This document shows, in pieces, positions 1-5,002 of a stretch of DNA of 5,002 nucleotides. The position numbers and the translations under genes are program-made. The notes under the pieces were generated by a model that saw only the letters and a list, made by a program, of their open reading frames with translations, was not told the origin of the DNA and made no database searches. Location: contig JAFGVF010000043.1 in the NCBI GenBank assembly GCA_016938155.1, positions 1-5,002 of the forward strand. The letters are read 5' to 3'. Each line of letters opens with the position of its first letter. Within the stretch, counting starts at the first letter, position 1. This DNA comes from Candidatus Cloacimonadota bacterium. Its GTDB lineage: Bacteria > Cloacimonadota > Cloacimonadia > Cloacimonadales > JAFGVF01.

Positions 1-3000
1 TCGGAGAAATCAACTTCAATCTCTTTCCATGAATTTTTTAGCATCTTATCTTGATAACGAATCGGCTCGGTTCTGTATCTCACTTCGTAGTAATTCAGGG
101 TATCGGCACCTACTCTCATGACAACATCAATGGAATCTTCATAGGTATATTCCTGACTCTGTTCTGGATATATCCAATACTTTAATTTCCCATAAGACAG
201 CCAGTTAGCCGATGCAAGTTCCCTCTGCCTGACTAAACCTAAGTGATTCGCCTGCAGATTATTGACATCCAATCTTAAACTTTGCTCTAAAGTAGGAGTG
301 CTTTTCACAATCTCGTATGTTCCACGAGGAGAAGTGTAGTGGTAATCTTTCTGATTATCTGAAACACCGACCAGAATGCTCTCATCATTATCTATAAGCT
401 CTTCCGGGTCAACCGGCAAATAGCTTTCTACATTATCGGAGAAGGGATAATAAACTTCATAAATCGGTCTTTCCGTGTATTTATTCCCAACCATCTCAAA
501 TTCTACAAGATTAACTTTCGTCGTTTCACTTACTTCAAACCATATTCTGGCATATTTTATCTTAGTAATATCAGGGTTGACTGCCGAAGTAGTTGGAATA
601 GTAAAACTGTTCATGGGAATTCGGAAAAGCTTCCATCCATTGTTCTCATTTTCAAGAAACTCAGAATCAATGCTTGCAGTTATATCTTCTACTGTATATT
701 CAAAATATCTGTTCAAAGTATTGAGAATTCCATTGCCATCCATATCTTCGGTATCAAGAATACCGTTTCGCTCTGTTCCATTTATATATGGATATTCAAA
801 GTTTTCTTCCAGGTCGTCGAAGTTATCGCTCGGGTCATCATTAGGGTTCCCATCCGGTAAACCATCGAGTCCCACATCCTCCTTCACTTCAAGCTCACCG
901 TCTTTCGTCCCGCCATTTGCTCCATCTTCTGTGTCGGGTTTTGAACGAGGGTTCTCGGCTTCACCAAAAGTATAGAAGTTCTCACTTATATCACCGATAT
1001 CGATATGCATTGTTACATGAGTCGGGGCAGTCGTTTCATAATTCTCTGCCTTCAGAAGAATTTGTATATATTTCATCTCAGAGAAGTCTATTTCATTGCC
1101 AACATATTTCATCAATCCGCCCCAACTACGGACATAAGGAACTTCTGGCTCTAATCTAACCGCCATTACATTCAGTTCGTCATTCTCCTCCTCTTCTGTA
1201 AGAGAAGCAGGGTCATATACCTGATTGGCTCTGATATTCTGTTGTTTAAACCAACTTAGAGTTGCTTTGGGTAGAGTATTGGCTTCCGGTTCACTTGCAG
1301 GATTCCAAACCTGTCTGCTTATACCAAAAGGATACGGGTTCAGAATTGATTCCATATCATCAATATATGCTTCTTTTGCCTTGGTTTTATTATTACCGTA
1401 AATATCAAAATAGGAGAAGGCAAATTCACCACTAAGACTTATCTCTGATTCTGTAGTGGTTTTTATTAAGGGTAAGAAATCCACCATCTTAGTCATAAAT
1501 TCCGGTTTAACCTTCACATTTGCATCAATATCAGCCAGAAACATATTGTAGTTTTCATTACCTATTTTCGGGTGATCATCTGTTACTTTCTCGCTCTTGA
1601 AAACGAAGGTTGAACCAATCTTTCCGACATCCCCGATATCCATATCTGCCCTTAATCCCGCCATAGTTTTTCGCTCGATTGAGAAACCGGAACGGAACTC
1701 GTACTCTATCTCTATCTGAGCATTGGGGTCTTTTGCTTTGGAATTGAGGAAAGTAATCTCACCCATATCATAATCTACTATATAATCAATTGTTTCGGTC
1801 AGAGTAGTTCCATTGACTTTAACACTTACAGAACCTTCAAGAACACCAATCTGATTGAGATTTATCCTTTCTCTGCTGATACTTCCCTTAACAGACATAC
1901 TTATTTTGAAATCGTCAAACCCGACATTCTCGGGGTCGTTTAAATAGATAAGTGAATCTCCTAAGGGATAGAATGGTTCAATAAAGGGGAAGTAAATGGC
2001 ACCTCCTGACAAATCAACAGTCATGTCATCTCCATTGACCAGAAAGTCATTGTTACTGTCCAATCGTAAATAGTCCCTATAATTCGATAAACCGTTATCG
2101 TCAATATCATCAGGTACAAAGTAATTGAGTGTGTTATCTTCATTTCGGGTATATACCTTCAGAGAAAATCCGTCACTTTTTATATTACCAAGTGACAGTT
2201 TATAGATATTTCTCGCCTGATATGTCCATTTTGAGATTTCGGAGTCAACATCCTCTGTATAAGCTTGATTCCTAATCCTGATAACTTTTACATGCAGAGT
2301 CCCATCGGGGGCAGTAGCATCAAAATTAGCGGGTTGAACCTCATCCACCCGATTCGTATATCCAACTGCAATTGTATATAATCTATTGATGTCTTTCAAG
2401 AACATAATCAAACCGAGGTCATAATTTATCAGATAATCCTGACCTTCAACCTGCTCCTCATACATTGGAACGAATGGCACTCCGTTAGAGTCTGAAATCT
2501 GGTCTCCGGGAACTGTTGTTAACTCATCATTATTAGCATTTCCGTCATCCAGATAAACTTTCATCGACCCGGCTTTGGGAAGCTTATTTCCATCAAGAAC
2601 TACCCAATCACCTGATTGAGATGTTTTGATGGCATTGTCAACCCAACCCTGAGGGCAGTTTCCTGCATCTGCATCAGCCTGAGTGTAGAGACTGAATAAT
2701 TCTTTCATCGGCTCCACAAAATAGTGCGTTCTTCGGGCATAATCACGACTATATACTGTCGTTGAGTCCTGCTGGGAATTTCCTGTGTATTTCAGCTTAT
2801 TCTTCTGTCCCTCTTCTTCACTGAAGATAGTCTGAACCTTTAACCCACCTACCTGTAACTCCCCTTTCACACCGAATAACCCCTGAGAAGAGATACTGGT
2901 CGATACATACTTGGAACCTGAAAGTGAGAGAGATATGTTACCGGCTTCAATCTTCTGGACTATCTCATCATCATCACCGTCATACTCAATATGGATATTG

Positions 3001-3683
3001 TTTGGATCGAAGAGCTGTTCATCAACATTGGAATTATGCTTCAAATCTACAGATATCTTTTCTCCAATTTTACCTCTCAATCGCAGGTCAAGGTCCTGCT
3101 TCATTTCGAGGTCAAAGTTGCTGTTGTCTTTACCCTCGTACACTACATTCGTCTTTCGTTTGGTACTGGTTCCGGTAACTGTTAATCTCTGGCTACCGTC
3201 CAGGTTTAGTTTTCCCTGTTCATCTCCAAGCAGCGTACGCATTCCTTTCGGGATTGCCTCTTTGGGTATTTTGATTGTGATTTCCGGTATTATTCCACTG
3301 TCCACTTGACGGTCTTCAGTAAAAATGTACTGGATAGAGTTCTTTATGATTTTATCTGAAATCGTAAACTTAAACATTCTGTCCAGATAGCTGTCAAATG
3401 TCATATAGATATCTGGATAGAGTGTAATGGAATTGTACTTAGACTTCAGAACAATCATCATCATATCATGGTCAACGGAAACTTCGGTATCAGTTTCGAG
3501 TAAATTACTGATAAATGGATGGCTGTATGAATGGATAGGGGTTCTCGGGATATTAAAATAGTTTATTCCATTTCCCTGTAATTCGGGATATCCTTCCATT
3601 TTATAATCAAATGGGAACACGGTTGATGAGAGTGATAAAACCAATGCCATCAGACCAACAAGTAGAAAGATTTTTCTATACAT
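1..3683 (-). CDS. sprA: SprA-family type IX secretion outer-membrane translocon, N-terminal half (3' end beyond window)
   Basis: The frame is open from an ATG at 3683 to the window edge: 1227 residues, without a stop. In the family, SprA is the giant (about 2400 residue) outer-membrane beta-barrel through which T9SS cargo leaves the periplasm; in Flavobacterium it is also needed for gliding. Seen here: a signal peptide (MYRK, then a hydrophobic stretch to about residue 22, no lipobox Cys); a beta-rich segment with GKIGEK at 204-209 and EIVQKIEAGNISL at 240-252, typical of the SprA N-terminal region; paired DYxxxYDxGxIxF motifs at 416-428 and 633-645; AYIDDMES at 772-779, matching the AYIDDFEG-type signature; an acidic Asp/Gly/Asn-rich stretch at about 935-988; WKLFRIPM at 1017-1024 and KYARIW at 1043-1048, both characteristic. 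Almost no cysteine is present, as expected for a surface barrel. The start is supported by AAGG six bases upstream and by the signal peptide. It follows coaX by 21 nt, probably in one operon. Family assignment is from remembered motifs, not a search. Confidence 0.92.
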   Translation of the reverse strand, partial: MYRKIFLLVGLMALVLSLSSTVFPFDYKMEGYPELQGNGINYFNIPRTPIHSYSHPFISNLLETDTEVSVDHDMMMIVLKSKYNSITLYPDIYMTFDSYLDRMFKFTISDKIIKNSIQYIFTEDRQVDSGIIPEITIKIPKEAIPKGMRTLLGDEQGKLNLDGSQRLTVTGTSTKRKTNVVYEGKDNSNFDLEMKQDLDLRLRGKIGEKISVDLKHNSNVDEQLFDPNNIHIEYDGDDDEIVQKIEAGNISLSLSGSKYVSTSISSQGLFGVKGELQVGGLKVQTIFSEEEGQKNKLKYTGNSQQDSTTVYSRDYARRTHYFVEPMKELFSLYTQADADAGNCPQGWVDNAIKTSQSGDWVVLDGNKLPKAGSMKVYLDDGNANNDELTTVPGDQISDSNGVPFVPMYEEQVEGQDYLINYDLGLIMFLKDINRLYTIAVGYTNRVDEVQPANFDATAPDGTLHVKVIRIRNQAYTEDVDSEISKWTYQARNIYKLSLGNIKSDGFSLKVYTRNEDNTLNYFVPDDIDDNGLSNYRDYLRLDSNNDFLVNGDDMTVDLSGGAIYFPFIEPFYPLGDSLIYLNDPENVGFDDFKISMSVKGSISRERINLNQIGVLEGSVSVKVNGTTLTETIDYIVDYDMGEITFLNSKAKDPNAQIEIEYEFRSGFSIERKTMAGLRADMDIGDVGKIGSTFVFKSEKVTDDHPKIGNENYNMFLADIDANVKVKPEFMTKMVDFLPLIKTTTESEISLSGEFAFSYFDIYGNNKTKAKEAYIDDMESILNPYPFGISRQVWNPASEPEANTLPKATLSWFKQQNIRANQVYDPASLTEEEENDELNVMAVRLEPEVPYVRSWGGLMKYVGNEIDFSEMKYIQILLKAENYETTAPTHVTMHIDIGDISENFYTFGEAENPRSKPDTEDGANGGTKDGELEVKEDVGLDGLPDGNPNDDPSDNFDDLEENFEYPYINGTERNGILDTEDMDGNGILNTLNRYFEYTVEDITASIDSEFLENENNGWKLFRIPMNSFTIPTTSAVNPDITKIKYARIWFEVSETTKVNLVEFEMVGNKYTERPIYEVYYPFSDNVESYLPVDPEELIDNDESILVGVSDNQKDYHYTSPRGTYEIVKSTPTLEQSLRLDVNNLQANHLGLVRQRELASANWLSYGKLKYWIYPEQSQEYTYEDSIDVVMRVGADTLNYYEVRYRTEPIRYQDKMLKNSWKEIEVDFS

Positions 3684-3689
3684 TAATTG

Positions 3690-3693
3690 CCTT
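3690..3693 (-). promoter_or_regulatory. Ribosome binding site of sprA
   Basis: On the minus strand AAGG lies six bases before the ATG at 3683, inside the 21-nt gap after the coaX stop. It is a short but well-placed Shine-Dalgarno match and supports this ATG as the start. It also implies that sprA is translated independently rather than by coupling to coaX. Confidence 0.55.
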
Positions 3694-3704
3694 GAGTTAA
3701 TTTA

Positions 3705-4484
3705 CTATATAACCTGGCTTATCAAATATAATCCATCAAGAGTGAGTTGCTTATCAACGATATCAATCTCTTCGGATTTTTCAACCAACAAACCGGAAAT
3801 TCCGCCTGTTGCTATGCATTTGATTTCACCCAGATGCTTAAATTGCTGTCGAATTTTCCTCGCAAAGCCGTCTATTAAAAAAACATGCCCAAGAATTATT
3901 CCTGACAACAAAGCCTCTTTAGTATTGGTGCCCAATAAATGTTCCGGTGGGTCTAACTGGATATTAGTCAAAAGAGCTGCCTTTGTAAATAGACCTGTAG
4001 CTGAGCTTTGAACTCCCGGGGCAATTGCTGTCCCGTGGAAGTGTCCTTCCCGATCCACAAACTGAATCGTTGTCGCTGTTCCAAAGTCGCAGATAATACA
4101 ATTCGTCTCATATTTCTTCCAGGCGGAATAAGCATTCACTATCAAATCTGCTCCGATAAAACTCGGGTCTGGAATACTGAAACTCATTCCTAAAGGTGTA
4201 TAACCGGTTACATCTATTAGCGGACATTCCAAATACCGCTGCACTAAATGGGTAAATATTCTGGTCAATTCTGGGACGACCGATGACATAGCAACTTTCT
4301 CTATAGACATTTCCTCTTTGATAGTATTGGAGAAAAAAGACTGTAGCTGGCAAAAGTATTCATCTGATGTTTTTTCCCTATCGGAATGCAATCGCCAATT
4401 AGCACATAACTTCCCGTCAAGATAACATCCAAGCACGATATGGGTATTACCGATATCTACTACCAGTACTGCTTTTTTTCTCAT
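3705..4484 (-). CDS. coaX: Type III pantothenate kinase
   Basis: CoaX phosphorylates pantothenate with ATP to 4'-phosphopantothenate, the first committed step of coenzyme A synthesis in the cytoplasm. The type III family belongs to the ASKHA (acetate/sugar kinase, Hsp70, actin) fold, needs a monovalent cation and is not feedback-inhibited by CoA. The 259-residue product has the usual family length and its motifs in order: DIGNTH at 10-15 (phosphate-binding loop), SSVVPELT at 67-74, GADLIVNA at 111-118 with D113 at the position of the catalytic aspartate, DFGTATT at 133-139 (phosphate and cation site), AIAPG at 153-157, NTKEALLSG at 187-195 and ATGG at 225-228. One oddity is Leu114, where many family members have Arg (GADR). 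The ATG at 4484 fits because DIGNTH then begins at residue 10, as usual. No strong Shine-Dalgarno precedes it, only an A-rich AAGAAAAT about 6-13 nt upstream. birA, a common neighbour, is not present on the right. sprA follows after 21 nt, probably in the same transcript. Confidence 0.96.
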   Translation of the reverse strand: MRKKAVLVVDIGNTHIVLGCYLDGKLCANWRLHSDREKTSDEYFCQLQSFFSNTIKEEMSIEKVAMSSVVPELTRIFTHLVQRYLECPLIDVTGYTPLGMSFSIPDPSFIGADLIVNAYSAWKKYETNCIICDFGTATTIQFVDREGHFHGTAIAPGVQSSATGLFTKAALLTNIQLDPPEHLLGTNTKEALLSGIILGHVFLIDGFARKIRQQFKHLGEIKCIATGGISGLLVEKSEEIDIVDKQLTLDGLYLISQVI

Positions 4485-4836
4485 TATTCGATTTTCTTAA
4501 TCTGCTGGTAATAGTCAAGTAAAGATTTTGTACCCGATATTTTGCTGTTAAGAAAGTACACCTAAAATACTTAATAATATGAAAGTGCACTGTGAATACT
4601 CCCTCATTTCTTCAAAGACTTCTCCATTGAACCATTTAACATCACATTCATCTATCCATCTTACTCATAAATCCACTCAATCGGTTTCACACATACTCTC
4701 CGTGTCCATTTTAACCATTCTCTCCTTTCTGTCTGTTCATTTGTGTCCAACTGCTATCCATCCAGTCTATTTGACCACCTACATATTTCTTCCTTAATTT
4801 CTCTATTCTATTTCTATTCGTCCTATTACAATTTTC

Positions 4837-4845
4837 TTTTCCACA
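4837..4845 (+). promoter_or_regulatory. DnaA-box-like nonamer TTTTCCACA
   Basis: TTTTCCACA differs from the consensus DnaA box TTATCCACA at one position (third base). It lies directly to the right of the most AT-rich part of the intergenic region. Alone it could be chance in a T/C-rich sequence. Its weight comes from the same nonamer recurring at 4985 and a perfect box between them. Confidence 0.4.
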
Positions 4846-4854
4846 GCATTTCTC

Positions 4855-4878
4855 CTCGGATTTCCACTCGGAATTCCG
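4855..4878 (+). repeat. Two tandem 12-nt repeats
   Basis: CTCGGATTTCCA (4855-4866) is followed directly by CTCGGAATTCCG (4867-4878), identical at 10 of 12 positions. The second copy also contains the 10-bp palindrome CGGAATTCCG (4869-4878). The unit is close to one helical turn, so a protein could contact both copies on the same face. No function is recognised. Confidence 0.6.
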
Positions 4879-4919
4879 TTTTACTGCTCTGCTTTGAAAC
4901 GGTGGAATTTCTTTGGAAT

Positions 4920-4952
4920 CTCCCTAGAGCCTCCCTAGACCCTCCCTGGGAT
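4920..4952 (+). repeat. Three tandem 11-nt repeats next to a DnaA box
   Basis: CTCCCTAGAGC (4920-4930), CTCCCTAGACC (4931-4941) and CTCCCTGGGAT (4942-4952) are contiguous copies with a perfectly shared CTCCCT core. This is the most GC-rich patch of the intergenic region and it ends nine bases before the perfect DnaA box at 4962. It resembles a short iteron array or a GC-rich spacer of an origin. The binding partner, if any, is unknown. Confidence 0.75.
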
Positions 4953-4961
4953 AGGCTAAAG

Positions 4962-4970
4962 TTATCCACA
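4962..4970 (+). promoter_or_regulatory. Perfect DnaA box TTATCCACA
   Basis: TTATCCACA is an exact match to the high-affinity DnaA box known from E. coli and many other phyla. It stands 23 nt (start to start) left of another box-like nonamer, close to two helical turns. A chance 9-mer match in 5 kb on both strands is expected at only a few percent, and this one sits in the one gene-free region. Confidence 0.65.
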
Positions 4971-4984
4971 ATTTGTTCATAACT

Positions 4985-4993
4985 TTTTCCACA
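4985..4993 (+). promoter_or_regulatory. DnaA-box-like nonamer TTTTCCACA
   Basis: This is a second copy of the one-mismatch nonamer found at 4837, in the same orientation as the perfect box at 4962. Between them, TGTTCATAA at 4974-4982 reads TTATGAACA on the minus strand, a degenerate opposite-facing box. The final bases of the window (TTTTTCCCA, 4994-5002) look like the start of a further variant but are cut off. Confidence 0.5.
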
Positions 4994-5002
4994 TTTTTCC
5001 CA

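Larger units (their letters stand above)
4485..5002. other. Intergenic region upstream of coaX, pyrimidine-rich plus strand
   Basis: These 518 nt contain no reading frame I can support on either strand. The plus strand is unusually pyrimidine-rich: in 4621-4860 I count by hand 71 C, 16 G and 69 purines in total out of 240. The left part (4485-4590) must hold the coaX leader and probably the operon promoter, but no clear -35/-10 pair is visible. The right part (4837-5002) holds DnaA-box-like nonamers and short tandem repeats. The region could be a replication origin, a dnaA control region, or an untranslated leader of a plus-strand gene starting beyond 5002. Confidence 0.7.
4791..5002. other. 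oriC: Candidate chromosomal replication origin (oriC), partial
   Basis: Seen in sequence: one perfect TTATCCACA (4962-4970) and two TTTTCCACA nonamers (4837-4845, 4985-4993), all in the same orientation within 157 nt; short repeats of period 11-12 between them; and a flanking stretch at 4791-4836 that is about 74% A+T, a possible unwinding element. By eye I found no other TTWTCCACA in the rest of the window. Known: bacterial oriC regions combine clustered DnaA boxes with an AT-rich element, lie in gene-free DNA, often beside dnaA, and mark a switch in GC skew. Here the plus strand left of the boxes is rich in C over G and both genes run leftward, as expected for the left replichore. The right half is beyond the window, so the skew switch and a dnaA neighbour cannot be verified. 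A dnaA autoregulatory region is the main alternative. Confidence 0.5.

Noticed and set aside
475..1159. Plus-strand frames of 166 and 80 residues opposite sprA
   Set aside because: They are antisense shadows: Ser/Phe-rich translation opposite a continuous SprA frame with recognisable motifs.
2911..3309. Plus-strand frames of up to 132 residues opposite sprA
   Set aside because: Three overlapping frames on the strand opposite the SprA N-terminal region, with no family resemblance or start signals.
4108..4353. Minus-strand 81-residue frame
   Set aside because: It lies wholly inside coaX in another frame of the same strand, and the CoaX motifs decide which frame is real.
4490..4518. Possible coaX promoter: minus-strand TTGACT (4513-4518) as -35
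   Set aside because: At a 17-nt spacer the -10 would be AAAATC, a poor match, only a few bases from the start codon; no better pair was found.
4552..4590. Direct repeat GAAAGTACAC (4552-4561) and GAAAGTGCAC (4581-4590)
   Set aside because: 9 of 10 bases match at 29-nt spacing, but a single short pair in AT-rich DNA is too weak to call an operator.
4683..4721. Minus-strand small ORF of about 13 codons after AAAGGAGAG
   Set aside because: The purine run is expected by chance on this purine-rich strand, the spacing to either ATG is poor and the peptide is tiny.
4579..4797. Plus-strand 72-residue frame rich in Ser, Thr, His and Leu
   Set aside because: Its composition follows from the pyrimidine-rich DNA, no ribosome binding site precedes it, and no domain is recognisable.
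4743..4982. Plus-strand 79-residue frame
   Set aside because: It overlaps the previous frame, runs through the repeats and the perfect DnaA box, and has low-complexity Ser/Phe/Leu content; it looks like chance openness.

Overview
The window looks like bacterial chromosome from the FCB superphylum (Bacteroidota and relatives), AT-rich and densely coding over its left three quarters. The main evidence is a very large minus-strand reading frame that reads as SprA, the outer-membrane translocon of the type IX secretion system (T9SS). The sequence does not fix the phylum. An uncultivated FCB lineage outside classical Bacteroidetes is possible, because the SprA is divergent and a Shine-Dalgarno-like AAGG precedes it.

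Layout, right to left (both genes are on the minus strand). Positions 4485-5002 hold no convincing gene. This stretch contains a strongly pyrimidine-rich (C >> G) plus strand, short tandem repeats of period 11-12, and three close matches to the DnaA box, one of them a perfect TTATCCACA. Next comes coaX (3705-4484), encoding type III pantothenate kinase, which carries out the first step of coenzyme A synthesis. Only 21 nt separate it from the start of sprA (3683), which runs off the left edge of the window. The 1227 visible residues are roughly the N-terminal half of a protein that is usually about 2400 residues long.

coaX and sprA are very probably co-transcribed: a housekeeping cofactor gene followed by a giant secretion-channel gene. 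The only intergenic region large enough for their promoter is the right-hand one, which also carries the DnaA boxes. My main hypothesis is that the right edge is part of the chromosomal replication origin (oriC) or a dnaA upstream region, with the coaX-sprA operon reading away from it. The skew direction, the box cluster and the gene orientation agree with this, but the other side of the putative origin lies outside the window. I see no tRNA, rRNA, CRISPR array or insertion sequence.
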